Assembly (NCBI GenBank): GCA_012934845.2
Contig: WNNJ02000641.1
Coordinates: 182,421-246,420, forward strand
Source of the DNA: Pomphorhynchus laevis
Taxonomy: Eukaryota; Acanthocephala; Palaeacanthocephala; Echinorhynchida; Pomphorhynchidae
Length of the DNA stretch: 64,000 bases
Direction of reading: 5' to 3'
Shown here: positions 1 through 13,203 of the stretch, piece after piece
Position numbering within the stretch: position 1 is the first letter of the stretch
Layout: every line of letters starts with the position of its first letter
The notes under the pieces: generated by a model
What the model saw: the letters and a program-made list of their open reading frames with translations, nothing else
Databases searched by the model: none
What the model was told of the DNA's origin: nothing
Translations under genes and position numbers: made by a program

Positions 1-29
1 GTTATCCGCTAGCCGGATCATGTCATGAT

Positions 30-1265
30 CCACCATGTCATAAATGTCATGTTAAAGGAAACATGTCATGTAATGGGAAAATGTCATGTTAACGGTAAAA
101 TGTCATATTAAAGGATACATGTCATGTTAAAGCAAAAATGTTATGTAGGACAAATGTCATGCTAAAGGGAAAATATCATGTTATAGGAAACATGTCATGT
201 TAAAGCAAAAATGTCTACTAAACGATGTAATGCTAAAGGTAAAATGTAATGTTAAAAGAAAAACTGTTATGTCAAACAAAAATAACATATTGAAGTCAAA
301 ATGTAATGTTTAAGGTAAAATGTCATATTTAAAATAAAATCTAAAATTAAAGAAGGAAACATGTCATGTTAAAGAAAACATGCCATTCGGTAGGTATAAT
401 GTCATGTTAAAGGAAATATCTCATGTTATAGGTAAAATGTCATGTTGAAGCAAAACAGTCATGTCGTAGGTAAAATGTCATGTTAAAGTAAACATGTCAT
501 GTTAACGTTCAAATGAAATTTTAAAGAATACATGTCGTGTTAAAGCGAAAATGTCATGTCGAAGGTAAATTGTCATGTTGAAGAAAAAACAATGTTAAAC
601 GAAACATGTCGAATTAAAGCAAACATGTAATGTTGTAGGAAATATTTAATGTTAAATGAAACATGTCATGTTTAAGTAAAATGTCATGTTAAAGGAAAGA
701 TGTCATGTTGTAGGTGAAATGTAATGTAAAAGAATAATATCATGTTTAAGGTTATATGTAATGTTAATGGGAAAACGTGGTGTTTAGGTAAAATGTCATG
801 TTAAAGGAAACGTAATGTTAACGAGAAAATGACATGGTAAGGAAAAATGTCATGTTAAAGGAAACATGTAATGTTCAATTTAAAATGTCATGTTAACGGT
901 AAAATGTCATATTAAAGGAAACATGTCATGTTAAAGCAAAAATGTCATATGGATGGTAAAATGTAATGTTAAAAAATATCCCACGTCAAAGCAAAAATGT
1001 AATGTTGTACTTAAAATGTCTTGTTAAACGAAACGTCATGTTAAAGGTAAAATATCATGTTTAAGGTAAAATGTATTGTTTAAGATAAAATGTCATATTA
1101 AAGGAAGCATGCCATGCTAAAACAAAAATGTAACGTAGAAAAATGTCATGTTAAAAGGAACATGTCGTGTCAAAGGTAAAATGTAGGTTAAAAAGTACAT
1201 GTTATGCTAATGGTAAAATATCTGGTTAAAGGCAGCATTTAATGTAAAAAAATTAATTTTAAAGG
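30..1265. repeat. 19-bp minisatellite array
   Basis: A degenerate tandem array with a unit near ATGTCATGTTAAAGGAAAC (19 bp; individual units vary by a base or two), roughly 65 units by length. Recurring variants exchange AAAGGT for AAAGGA and GTAGG for TAAAG. There are no conserved unique spacers and no coding potential. It probably continues close to the left window edge. It lies about 850 bp beyond the 3' side of the PCYT2 exon, so it may sit inside an intron of that gene if the gene continues leftward. Confidence 0.9.
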
Positions 1266-2108
1266 TAAAATTACAGTTTTGCCGAATTATATAAAGTCAA
1301 AAATAAAAATCGAAAATGTATTTATTTATCCATTATTAACGGTTTACAATTTAAAATTCTTAAATATCGTTATTTTTAAGACCAAAATATTATTAAACAT
1401 ATTCGTCATTTCATATTAAAAATATTTAGATAATTACTTCGTTCAATTTTTTATTTTTTACAAATAAGATTATTAATCTTATTAATAAGATTATTAAGAT
1501 TAGTATACTAGTTCGTAGTTCTGAGATAATTTATTATCTATGTGCAAATTATACAAAACCGGATCAGTAATTTATCCATACTGGAACTGTTCACTTTTAG
1601 CGAACAAATTTCTAATAGTTTGAAATCATCATAAAATATATACTTCAACAAGATTATTTAACAAGTCACGTTTACATTTTACTACTAATATCAGATCGAG
1701 TGTAAAAAATAAAATACCGTACTTTTTTAATGACTTAAACTACATTAATTCAATATACAAAATGGATCATAATAAATGTAAAATTTATCAATTCTTTTTG
1801 ATAACGTTAATTTTGAATTCCGGTTGTTTAAGTATTAATTGAGTTAGCATTATATTTTGTTCTAAAAATTAAATAAACACATACAAAGAATATTTTTAAT
1901 TATTATATTAATTCGATAATTATTTCAAATAATACGTAAATTTAGATTGCTGATTTAATCAGTAAGTTATATTTTTGGACGCAATGCAAATAAGAATTTG
2001 CAATGCTTATATCGGTCACAAATGGAATATGATTTATAGTATACAAATGCATTCCATTCGTGATGAAAATGATTGTTCTGAGAAAAACTCATGATGATAT
2101 TCGTATAT
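1266..2108. other. AT-rich stretch without recognisable gene
   Basis: Strongly AT-rich. I looked on the minus strand for a second PCYT2 exon (the second cytidylyltransferase domain with its HxGH loop) and found none. Only short imperfect inverted repeats are seen, for example around 2015-2065. Confidence 0.5.
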
Positions 2109-2693
<585 letters not shown>

Positions 2694-2872
2694 TCAAAAA
2701 TACTGTCGAATACTTTGTCAGTCTAAAATACATTGTGAAAAATTCTTTTAATCATTTATTTATCATGATTTTTAGAAAAATGTTTGCTCTGTTATTTGCT
2801 CCTGTATTTTGTCGAATAAGGCAGCAGCTTATGCAAGTTCATTTGCAGAAGATTATTTTTAAAGGCAAAAGT

Positions 2873-2906
2873 ATTGCATGTGCATCATCGATGGTGCACA
2901 TGCAAT
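2873..2906. repeat. Near-perfect palindrome
   Basis: ATTGCATGTGCA (2873-2884) and TGCACATGCAAT (2895-2906) form a 12-bp perfect stem around a 10-nt centre that itself contains CATCGATG. It could extrude as a hairpin or bind a dimeric factor. No function is shown. Confidence 0.7.
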
Positions 2907-3356
2907 AATCTTCTAGGGTTTATATGCCGGAAATACGGATTATTAAATATTACAAGTATGTGTAAATGCATGGTATATTAAGAAAGTGAATTATTGAATG
3001 CTGAATTTTCCAATAATTGATATTAATTCGTAGGTTGTAGCAAAATGTGTTATTCCCTCGGATCAGTTGAAATAGATTAAAATAAATAGTAAAATAAATT
3101 AAAGTGTCTTGATAAATGTTGTGAACATTGATCGATTATAGATAAACAATTAAACCATTTAAATAGAGCCAATTTGGCAATTTATTTTTACCATAAAGGT
3201 AAAATTTTCCTTTAACAAATTAAATGACAAAAAATAATGAAAAAGAAAAGTAACAAAAAATAATACCTGAATGGATACTTATAATAAGCATGTACACAAA
3301 ACCGACGAAATCTTGAAAAAATCTTGTCAGCAAAACCGACGATGTGAACTTGAGCA

Positions 3357-3412
3357 TCCGATGATAAACTGTTCGATTCCGAATTCCGATGATAAACTGT
3401 TCGATTCCGAAT
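3357..3412. repeat. 28-bp tandem duplication
   Basis: A 28-bp unit beginning TCCGATGATAAACTG occurs twice without a gap (3357-3384 and 3385-3412), identical in both copies. Confidence 0.9.
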
Positions 3413-3424
3413 TCACCTTGGCAG

Positions 3425-3790
3425 TGTGTTTACACTGATTATGCCGGTCCAGAGAACATAGAAACTTACCTGAGAGGGTGTGCACAATGACAAAATGGCT
3501 AGAAGTTCTAAAGGTTAATTCATCAAATGCTCATGGTGTGATTCAAGCAATGCGTGAAGTTTTTCAGGACAAGGTCTGCAAGAGGGGCTAATCGTTGATA
3601 ATAGACCACTGTTTCCATCGTGGTAGTTTAAGCAATTTGTGACAAATACCGGAACAAATTTAATCAACGTAACACCGTATCGCGCAAAGTCAAATGGATT
3701 TTGGGCGATACTGTGTTACGTTGACCAATTACGGTGTTACGTAACACCAAATACGGTGTTACATTGAATAATTACGTTGATCAACTACGT
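3425..3790 (+). mobile_element. Gypsy-type LTR retroelement fossil, integrase core part
   Basis: Translated fragments resemble the integrase catalytic core of Gypsy elements, in the order expected for that domain. No LTR, RT or gag is present next to it, so this is an isolated fossil. It is broken in several places and looks old. It is followed at 3868 by LINE copy A. Confidence 0.6.
3664..3748. repeat. Inverted repeat plus perfect palindrome
   Basis: The arms 3664-3682 and 3705-3723 pair at 18 of 19 positions (left arm CAACGTAACACCGTATCGC). Immediately downstream, GGTGTTACGTAACACC (3733-3748) is a perfect 16-bp palindrome made of the same words. It lies inside the decayed integrase fragment. 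Confidence 0.75.
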
Positions 3791-3867
3791 AATCTTTTAT
3801 GTAAGGGAAGTTAGTTGAGCAATGCTGAGGGCATTGAAAATCTAAGCACATTTCTTTCTAAATAGAA

Positions 3868-5338
3868 ATGCGCAACTGTTCGTCCTCTCCTCAAAAAGCA
3901 ATCTATCGACCCTTCATTATCATTTTCGTACCGTCTTATCTCACTTCTCCCATTCCTCTCTAAACTCCTTGAGCGTCTCGTTCTCAAGCAAGTTAATGCA
4001 AATCTATTTTTCTCTAACTTGTTTCCTTTTCTAGGCTGCTTTTCGCTCTAATCACTCGATTGAAATTGCCTGTCTTAAAGTTTAAAACGACTTATTCATC
4101 TCGCGGGATCCAAAATTATTTAGTGTCATAGTTTCTCGTGATCTATCATCTGCCTTTGACATCGTCGATCACTCGATTATTCCCCATTGCCTTCGTCGTG
4201 ATTATGACTTATCTTAACCACTGTAATCTGGTTTCTTCATATCTATCAAACCGTACATTTTGCGTTTATTCTAACTTTTCTCTTTCCCATCTTTCTTCCA
4301 CCACGTCCTGTGTTTCACAAGGTTCCGTATTAGGCTTTATGCTTTTGTTTTCCTCTCGGTGATTTGTCTTCTATTTCCCATACATTTAACTCCAATGTTA
4401 TGCAATATGATGACGACATTCTCATATATGTTCATGCACCTGCTTATCGTATTCATGATCTTAGTATTTCTTATTCCAACTGTCTTGCCTCAATATTAAT
4501 TCTTTTTTATTTCCTTCGTCTTTCTCTGAATCCTAACAAATCCAAAATAATGTGGTTCCTTCCTCAATGCCCTGGCTTATAACCTCCCTCTATATCATTA
4601 AATTCTACAATTCTTCCTATCATTAACAATCTCGTTTTCCTAGGCTTCCATTTTGACAATCAACTTTCACTTAAACCTTACGTTAGAGATAAAGTACGCT
4701 CATCCACTCTAATTATCCGCAACCTCCGTCAAATTCGTAGATTGATCGATTTCCCTTTATGTATGACTCTCATATCTTTCCTTATTTTCTCAAGACTTGA
4801 TTACTGTCTTAGTCTATTTTCCAACTCACCTAAATTCACTCTTCTTCCCCTACAACGCATCGTCAAAGCAGCCGTTCGAATTCTCATCCGTCTTCGTCGT
4901 TTTGATCATACATCCCACCATCTTGCTTCTCTCGATTTGCCTACAATTTATTGTCGTGTTCAAATTCGTCTTCTTCTCATTGCTTTCCGCCTTGTAATTT
5001 TTCATACCGATTCATTTCTGTCTTTATTTTCTTAATAATTCTCGTACTGTTCACTAATCCTTGCGTTCCCGTAATTCCCTTCTTTTACATGTTCCAAACT
5101 ACTCTACCTCTTTTGACTTCCGCTACTTGGTTGTGGCTGCTTCTCTCTCGTGGCATCATTTGCCCATTCGTATCCGCCAATCAAGCTCCCTGATGTGCTT
5201 CAAACGCCAAAATCCGATCGCATATAAACAATTTAACTAATTTATCTGCTTGACGTTTTCTGCTTTTTGTTAGTTAGTGGACTTGTAAGCGTGCAGCTGG
5301 CACGCATTTGCCACGTTAAATAAATTATTATTAGTTTT
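3868..5338 (+). mobile_element. LINE copy A (CR1/L2-like), 5'-truncated, RT region
   Basis: The copy begins within the RT fingers (a segment reading TVRPLLKKQS) and runs through RT motif A (LSSAFDIVDHS), the FRVYSN-type region, the VPQGSVLG-type motif B, and motif C reading QYDDDILIY, to the C-terminal LxLxRLRRFDHTS block. Several frameshifts split it. It shares with copy D, not with B/C, the YDDD form of the catalytic box, the sequence of the final coding block and the ATT-type 3' end. The 3' tail holds a hairpin (GCGTGC-AGCTG-GCACGC, 5289-5305) followed by the conserved ATTTGCCACGTTAAATAAAT and a short ATT run. Dead copy. Confidence 0.85.
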
Positions 5339-5339
5339 T

Positions 5340-5522
5340 AGCACTTGCTCAAAACTCATTTTTAAATCCATTTTTACTATCTCACTCTTAATTCATTTTC
5401 TCCGATTATTATTATTATTATTTTAACTAACTTTTATTATATGTCGACTTCCAATGGGCTGAAGCTCGTAAGGAAGCATCACATCGAATAAAAAATAAAC
5501 AGAAAAAAAAACAAAAAAACAT
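5340..5522 (+). mobile_element. 3' tail of another LINE, with A-rich end
   Basis: It contains an ATT microsatellite, then CCAATGGGCTGAAGCTCGTA, an AATAAAAAATAAA run and an A-rich tail (5497-5520). This layout resembles the 3' UTR of arthropod LINEs known to me, in which a CCATTGGGCTG-like word precedes an AATAAA-type tail. No coding part remains. Confidence 0.4.
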
Positions 5523-5944
5523 CAAGAGTTCACGAGGTCAAGCTTTAGGCGTTATTTGAATTGCGCAGCAAAGCTGTTGATCACACCAGGTGATAATCCA
5601 TCGTTTACAGACGCGATCTATCACTGTCGTACAATTTGTTTGATGCTTTGAGCGATGCTTCAAACATAGCTCGTGTCCACGTAACATTGAGGATTCACGA
5701 AGACTGAACAGCTGATTACACAGATGGTTAGGAACGCGCAGCGACGTCCACACTAATGTAAGATCTGCAATCCACAGATTAAATATAGTCATGGTGGAGC
5801 AGATGTTGCAAGTCATGCTGTTGAATTATCGAAAGCAAAAAGGATCCGCTTTGAATCGCGAACACTTAACAATTTAGGCTTTATAGATGTTGATAAATAC
5901 GGTTGATGGCTTCTTACCATGTTGCGTATAAAATAACCAAATCC
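5523..5944. other. Unclassified, moderately GC-balanced stretch
   Basis: This stretch is less AT-rich than its surroundings and gives fragmentary frames on both strands (plus frame near 5640-5880; minus frame 5538-5816). I do not recognise any family. It is likely a decayed element between two LINE insertions. Confidence 0.3.
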
Positions 5945-6366
5945 AAGAATCTATCATCGCTCTCTCAGAAGTGATATATGCTCGCTCTCCGTCTCTTCGT
6001 AATTCCTATCTTGCTCTTCGCCGCTCTCATCTAAACCTACTACGTACCAAATTCAACTCCTTCTGACAGCATATAATCATCACTTCATTCAACACTAAGT
6101 CTCTCTGACATACTTTTAAAGTATGACAGAGAGTGTCGTCTTGCAACATCAATTCCCATGATTATTCGTCATTTCTCCAGACCAAAGTATTCAAATTGCC
6201 CTCTCACACCCACGTCTCAATCCTATACAACTCATATCAGCCTTGCCTCATCCGCCCGAAACTCTTTTATCTACTTCCTGTGTCACCTACCAAAGTCTCA
6301 TATGTCCTCATGTCCTTGCCTAACCAAACCTATGCGCCGAACCTCTGCCTACTCCCATACTTAAAT
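5945..6366 (+). mobile_element. LINE fragment E (same family as B/C, diverged)
   Basis: It matches the endonuclease-RT linker region of copy C (about 14160-14600) and of copy B (about 7340-7770) but is clearly more diverged. It stops abruptly at 6366, where copy B begins at a different point of the element, so it is an independent truncated copy. Confidence 0.75.
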
Positions 6367-6367
6367 T

Positions 6368-9312
6368 TCCACTAGACTCTTTCGCCACAACACACGGTTT
6401 CCGCCTGGGTATCCTCAACACTAGACCTATTCTCAATAAATCCGATCTTACACTCAACCTATTCACCAAGCAACCCATCGATATCTTCTGCCTCACAAAA
6501 TCCTGGCACTCAGATTCCGACGACCTTTCCATTAGCCGTCTGATCTCTGACAGTTGCTCCCTAGTCGAATCCGCCCGCCCCCTCAGCTCATGCCCTTCTA
6601 AATTCTCTAATCATGGCAGGCATCGTCGCATTCGCGCGTCACCCGCGTCTCTTCACAAAATCAATCCCCCTTTCAGTGCTTGCTCTTTTGAATTGCTCAC
6701 TTGTCGTTATTATAACCCGATCACTCTAGATCTCGCCATTGTATACCGTTCTGGTTCATCAGCTCCTACTGCCTCATTTTTTACCAAACTCGCTGACCTC
6801 TTCTCTCATTGTTCTTTGTCATCAATCCCCTCACTCGTTCTAGGCGAATTCAATATCAACCTAGGCCGCCCCTCTTCTATGGATTCCATCCGGTTCATCA
6901 ACATTCTATCCAACTACAATTACAAACTAATCTCCACTGCCCCACACATATACTTGGTGGGGCACTCGACATCATCGCTGTCCCCGATCATTTTGCTGCC
7001 TACACCTCACTGTCCATCTCTGATCCCTGGTCTATCCGATCACTTTCTTATCACCCTTGATCTCACTCACAATCACACCCCTCCTCACAAACATACAATC
7101 CTACGTCGCCCTTGAAGAAATCTTGACCTCTCCCTTCTCCGCTCTGCCTTACTCCAATCATCTCTATCATTACCCACAATAACATATTCATCTCCTCACG
7201 ATCTCGCCTTTCTTTTGGACTCTGAACTCACATCCACTCTCGATAATCTCTTGCCCTTATAGTCTCACCCACACCGTCGCTTGCACCGTGCCCCATGGTT
7301 TGACATCCAATGCCTACTATCAAAGCGTCGACTCCGCCATGCTTTTCGAGTCTATCACCGCTCTCTCAGACGTGATTTCCGCTCGATCACTCCGTCTTTC
7401 CGTGATTCCTATCTTGCTCTTCGCAGGTCTCATCTCAAACTACTACGTACCAAATGCAACTCCTTCTGGCAGCAAAAAAACATCACTTCATTCAACTCTA
7501 AGACTATCTGGCATACTTTTAACTCAATCCTTGCTCGCTCTTCTTCGCCGTGCAACATCAATGCCAATGATTATTCGTCATTTCTCCAGACTAAAGTATC
7601 CACGTTGCTCTCTCACACCCCGGTCTCCATCCTATCACACTCTGCCTAGTCTAATCTCATCCTTCCGGAGCTCTTTCATCTTCACCCTGTCTCACCTACA
7701 GAAGTATCATCTGTCCTCATGTCCTTGCCTAACAAAACATCACCTGCCGATCCCCCGCCTACTCACATATTAAAATCTATATGCTCATCGATATCCCCAT
7801 TTCTCACAACCTTGTTTAACTCGTTCATCCGCAGTCGTATCTTCCCTTCACACTGGAAATCCGCAATCGTTCGTCCCCTCCTTAAGAAACGATCGCTCGT
7901 ACCCTCCCTTCCTTCTAGCTATCACCCCATTTCACTACTCCCTACTCTTTCTAAGCTCTTAGAACGCCTCATCTTAATACAAATCAACGCTTATCTCTCC
8001 TCATCCAATCTGTACCCTCCTTTCCAATCCGCTTTCCGCTCTAATCACTCGACAGAAATCGCATGCATAAAAGTTTACAACGACTTACTCATTTCTCAAG
8101 GCAAGACTCTATATAGTGTTCTTATATCCCTCGACCTCTCCTCCGCAGTCGACATTGTCGAACACTCCGTCCTCCTTTCTCACCTTCGTTATGATTACAG
8201 CTTTTCTTCCTCCTCCGTAGCATGGTTCGCCTCATATCTATCCGACCGTTCCTTTCGCGTCTGTTCTAATTCATCATCCTCCCCTCTTATCCCTATTTTT
8301 TTGCGGGGTCCCACAAGGTTCAGTCCTAGGTCCCCTGCTTTCCTCTCTTCTGCCTGGCGATTTATCTCCGTTGATCAAACCTTACTCCTTTAAGGTCATG
8401 CAATACGCCGATGACATTCTAATCTATGCTCATGCACCCGCACATCTCATACACGATATCGGCATTTCTGCCTCCAACTGTCTTTCTTCTAGCTACAAAC
8501 GTCTCACCAATCTCCATCTCGTACTAAACCCCGAAAAGTCCAAAATAATGTGGATCCTCCCCTGTAAACCAAACATATCTCCTCCCACTGTATATTTTGC
8601 CTCGTCGATCATCCCCATATTCCACAATCTCACTTTCTTAGGCTTCCATTTCGATGATCACCTTTCCCTTAAACCCTTCGGCCGTGACAAGGTCCGCTCA
8701 TCTAACTTAATTCTCCGTGACATCCGCCGTATCCGCCCCCTTATCGACTTCCGTTCTTGTATGTCTCTTATTTCATCGCTTCTTTTCCCTAAAATCGATT
8801 ACTGCCTTAGCCTTTTCGCCAATTCTCCAAAATCCATCATCCTACCCCTACAACGAATAATCAACACCGCCGTTCGAGTGCTCTTTCGTCTCCGTCGCTT
8901 CGACCACACATCCACATATTTTGCCCAACTCTCCTGGCCCACCATCCACATCCGCATCAAACTCCGCCTTCTTCTCATAACTTTTCGTCTCATCGCTGTC
9001 GGTCCCCATCGTTCGTCAACCTTCCTTTCTTAGACGACACTCGCCAAAACCTCGCTATCGCTTCGTTCCCGTCATACCCTCTTACTCCACGTTCCCAATT
9101 ACTCCAACAACTACTGTCTCCGTTCCTTCCTGGTCGCCGTATCACTTGCCTGGAATCAACTCCCTCTCAACGTCCGACGCACCCCATCCTTTATCAAATT
9201 CAAACATCTCCTCCATTCACTCCTTCTCGAAACATGATTTACATTTTTGTTTTGTTGTGGTCATGTAAGCGTGCGCTGGCACGCATTTCCACGTTAAAAT
9301 AAATCTTTTTTA
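6368..9312 (+). mobile_element. LINE copy B (CR1/L2-like), starts at ORF2
   Basis: It contains most of ORF2 and the 3' UTR and lacks ORF1: it begins at the equivalent of codon 12 of ORF2 in copy C. Domains in order are the apurinic-type endonuclease (NTR near the start, FCLT-SWHSD, LVLGEFNINLGRPSS, LDIIAVPDHF, DHFLITLDLT; about 6380-7115), a linker (7281-7770), and RT with motif A LDLSSAVDIVEHS, motif B region at about 8300, motif C QYADDILIYAHAP at 8399-8437, then the C-terminal FRLRRFDHTS block. Stops near 7115 and 7260 and a frameshift near 8300 kill it. All three are shared with copy C. The 3' hairpin GCGTGC-GCTG-GCACGC is at 9269-9284. Confidence 0.9.
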
Positions 9313-9339
9313 AATGCAGTAACCGACCTGATCCTATTC

Positions 9340-9960
9340 ATTGTAGACTTTAAATTACATCAATTTTCCTCTCAACGAAAAATAATTACATCGCATACTC
9401 AGTCTTTTGGCACATTATTCGAAATTGATGCGTGGTTATTGAGAAATTGAACGGCTTCTAGCAAATGCATCGAATTTTCCATTAACTCAAAATGCTTTGC
9501 CTGTATTTGATCTAATTCGTGAAAATTTTGACATCCATTCTTCATGCCTGTCAGTCGAAACAGACGCATATGATAAGTTCACTGGGTAAGTGTTGGTCAA
9601 TTTTAACCTCAATTGAAAATGTGGTCTTTTACATATCGAATCAATTCGTCATTGGAAACATTATCTATCAGGAAGAATCTTTTAACGTATTAACTGATCA
9701 ACATATTAGATGACCTTATTCATCTTTAATCGCAGACATACGAAAAATATAATAAAATAATATCATAAATAAAATATATCTAATAAAATATAATAAAAAA
9801 TCTAATAAAATATATCCACGATCATCTGTGTCATCCAAGCGTGAGTCTATTATTTAATTTTGTTAAATCCCATAAACTCCCTTGAAGCTCTCTCAAGATG
9901 TCAGACAATTCATATCGCAATGCTTAACATGTTCATCATGTAAACCCTACTTTTAAAAGC
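9340..9960 (+). mobile_element. Gypsy-type fossil, RNase H and integrase zinc-finger parts
   Basis: Fragmentary similarity to the Gypsy RNase H region (about 9450-9720) is followed by the integrase N-terminal zinc-binding part (about 9830-9950), in the usual order. It is broken at several points, has no recognisable LTRs and looks old. It lies directly after the 3' end of LINE B and may be an older relative of the fossil that starts near 10400. Confidence 0.55.
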
Positions 9961-10385
9961 CTCTTAAAGTGTCCCTTATATAGACATCCAATACTTTACA
10001 AAATTTATCTAGCCTCAATATATTTTAATGAATTGACTTCAGTTTACTTTGTTTTATCTTTCTTTGCGAAATTAATTTTCTTTCGTATATACACCCTCCT
10101 CATCTCGACTTTTCTCGGCATTTCTTTATCTTTACGCTCAAATGATCCTATTCTTCCATGTTTTTTAATACTTCATAAACTTCAACAATCGATTTTAGTT
10201 TATACCCGCTTCTTTAGTCTGGAGATATTTTCCCGTCCACATTCGTACCTCCATTTCCTGCATATCTTTAAAAAATATTGCTTTGATACTGTAATGATTT
10301 TATAAACTAATATTCTTGTTCATTAACTATCTTTATAGATTGTGCTGAATAAAACCACATTTTAATATTTAAAACAATTTATTTA
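9961..10385. other. AT-rich stretch, possible 5' terminal part of the next Gypsy fossil
   Basis: No gene is recognised. Its position before the gag-like region makes it a candidate for an LTR or leader, but I could not find a matching copy downstream of 17125, so I do not call an LTR. Confidence 0.25.
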
Positions 10386-12185
10386 ACACAAATGACGTCT
10401 GCGACAGACAACGATCGATCAATCGATTCTATCAGAATCAACTAGTCAAGTCAACAACATCCGGCTCGAAAGATTCGACATAGCGGTGGAGGACAGTGAT
10501 AGTCAAAAGAAATTCAAGCTCTGGAAGCGAAATATCGAATACTACTTAACAACGTCTCGCGGGAATTACAAGTTGGAACTCTTGATAATGAATGTTGGTC
10601 CACGAGTGTACGAACTAATCGAAGAAAGCGACAACTATGAATCTGCAATGGAGACACTAAAGTCGTTATATATCAAGACACTGAATGAAATACTAGCGCG
10701 ACATTTGCTCTCTCTATTCGAGCTCAACGAAATAACGAGGATATTGACTCGTTTGTACAGTCACTACACTCACTTTCAAGGGAATGTCATTTCAAAGCAG
10801 TCACTGCCGAGGAAGCAGGAAAAGATTTTGTCGCTTTCATTCGTAGTCTTGCTTCCGATTCCGTTCGTCAACGATTACTCGAGTCCGAGCAATTAGACCT
10901 GGCACGAGCAGTAAATGTCGCCAAGTCATTAACTACTGCACAGCAAAGCATGACGCTGTATCTCCGAGATCGGGAGGAATCTAAATTTCAAGAGAATGTC
11001 GCATCCGTTAGATATTCTAATGAATCAAACTGTCTACAGACCGAAACTACGAGAGAAGATAAAACTACGGAAGCTGAAAATGCGAATCGAATCGGTGTAC
11101 TCTCGAAATAAAATACAAAACAACGATGCTATTTCTGTGGAGGTTTAAGACACTCAAGATTGAATTGTCCGGCAAAAGATGACGTCTGTAGAAAACGTCA
11201 TATGGTCGGTCATTACGCTCGAGTATGTAAATCCTTCCAACAACACGCTGAATCTTCATTCGCCGTTTTATTGTCAACGATCAACACGAAAAATGATTCA
11301 CAATTAAAAACCACTTTATCGATCAACAGATTATCGATAGAAGCCCTGATTGATACAGGAAGTTCCCTAAATTTCTTGGATGCTGAAATTGCACGGGCTC
11401 TTTGAGTAAGAATCATTCCGGCGGATATTGATGTTATACTCGCAGCAAATACAACGCAGAAAAGTGTTGAGAAATGCACACTAAATTTCATTTTCAAAAC
11501 CCAACGCTACGATTACGTTCAATTTTTCGTACTCCCCAATCTGTGCACGAACGCTATTTCGGGTTTGCCATTTTTGCGATCACACAGCAACCTATAAATC
11601 AATTTCGGTGGACCGCTTCCTGATGTAAAAATATTTGCAGCATCAGTAGGACACATTAAAACGCCACTGTTGTTCATAAACCTCAGTAATAACGTTCACC
11701 CAATCACCACAAAAAGCAGACAATTTAATAAGGATGATCAGCTGTTTATTCGAAACGAAATAAACTGAATGTTATCAAAAGGGGTAATTGAAGAGAGCAC
11801 GTCCCCATGGAGAGCTCACGTAGTTATCGTATCCCGTCCAAACGGGCGCAAACGCCTGGTCCTTGATTTTTCCCGTACCATTAATCGATTTACTCTTCTC
11901 AATGCGTACCCGCTTTTTAAAATCAGTGAACTAGTGAATGAAATCGCGAAAAATAAATATTACTCACAAATTGACTTGAAGAAAGCGTACTATCAAATCG
12001 ACATCAATCCTTCTCAGAGACATGACCGCCTTCGAAGCCGCGGGGAACCTATATCAGTTCAGAAAAATTCCAATGGGGATCACCAATGGTGTTTCGGGAT
12101 TCCAAAGATACATAAACAAATTTATTGAAGTTAACAATCTTCGTTAACTTCATTAACAATCTCGTTAACAATCTCGTAAACTTCA

Positions 12186-13203
12186 TTGAAGTTAACAATC
12201 TTTAGCCTTATTGAAGTTAACAATCTGCAAATACAGTGCTCGATACACGACTGCAGCGTTTGTACAACAATCACCTGCGACAATAATAAGGCAAAAGAAG
12301 ACTTCGTATGTGGTTTTTGTGCCAACAAACTAACATGCAACCTTTCCAATAAGCACATATCAACATCCAACACGTCAACTCAAACTACCCCCGTCGTTTC
12401 TAATGTCCTTTCTCCACCCACCGATGCCCGGCACCATATACACTTCCCATTCCATGTCATCTTCACTTCCCGACACCCCACGTCCCGTCCTTCCCGTCTC
12501 GTTTCTCAATAACTTGCATCCATCAATCAAAATCACCTCCACCAACCTACACTATCCTTCCACTCATAACCTTTCCTCACATCGCTTACCACCCTCTTTA
12601 TTATCATTATGCTCTATGTCTCCCGTCGTCAAACCAAATCCCCCCGAATCATCAGCTGCCAGCTCTTCTGTCGTGATCTCACCTACTCATGTCAGTCGTC
12701 CTCCTTTACGGAAGCGCTTTCCTTCTCGCGATCGTTGCGTCATTGTTACTAATATCACGCCTTCTAACTCCTTATCTCCGCCAGCACGACTGGACCACGA
12801 TGTTTCCGCCTTCAGATCCATCCTCTCGTCTATTGTTCCTGCGGATAAACCATCCTTTTTCAAGGACATTTCTCCTGTCGCATTCATCCGTCTAAACAAA
12901 TCTTCTCAATATAATCCTTCCCATGCCCCTCTCCTAAAAATTGATTTCAAACTTCGCTCTCACGCGTCTTCTGTTCTCACTCAACCATTCAAACTCATGT
13001 CATCTTCAACCACTCGAATTTTTCCCGATCGCGCCCGTTCTGAAATCGCTCAAATCTCTTCAGCCCGCATCGAAAAACGTCGTCGCGAGGAAAACGGCGA
13101 AACATCACTCTCCATCCGAAACATAGATGGAAATTTTCAAGTTGTACACACCCGTCCAAAAATTCGATGGCGCTCCATCTCTCCTATGTGTCTTCTCCAC
13201 TAG
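12186..13203 (+). pseudogene. LINE C ORF1 (Cys-rich N-terminus plus nucleic-acid-binding C-terminal region)
   Basis: The first part reads CSIHDCSVCTTITC and then FVCGFCANKL, a Cys/His-rich pattern like a PHD or treble-clef finger. The later frame (from 12403) is a long Ser/Pro/Thr-rich linker, then a conserved block RDRCVIVTNI, HDVSAFRSIL, FIRLNKSS, LLKIDFK, RIFPDRARSEIAQISSARIEKRRREENGE, ending TRPKIRWRSISP. The last block has the layout of the RRM-plus-C-terminal domain of LINE ORF1 proteins. A frameshift between about 12310 and 12500 separates the finger from the rest. The comparable ORF1 of copy D is one frame with a single stop. Confidence 0.75.

Noticed and set aside
30-1265. CRISPR-like array
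   Set aside because: Repeats follow one another directly with no unique spacers, and the setting is eukaryotic.
8799-8993. Arg-rich minus-strand frame inside LINE B (also 15625-15876 in LINE C)
   Set aside because: It is the antisense of the conserved RT C-terminal coding block; a shadow frame.
10033-10305. 90-codon hydrophobic frame
   Set aside because: Phe/Leu/Ser-rich composition as expected from T-rich sequence; no similarity; lies in a Gypsy-derived area.
12131-12373. Minus-strand frame at the LINE C 5' junction
   Set aside because: Its sequence is the antisense of the iterated target word and the ORF1 start.
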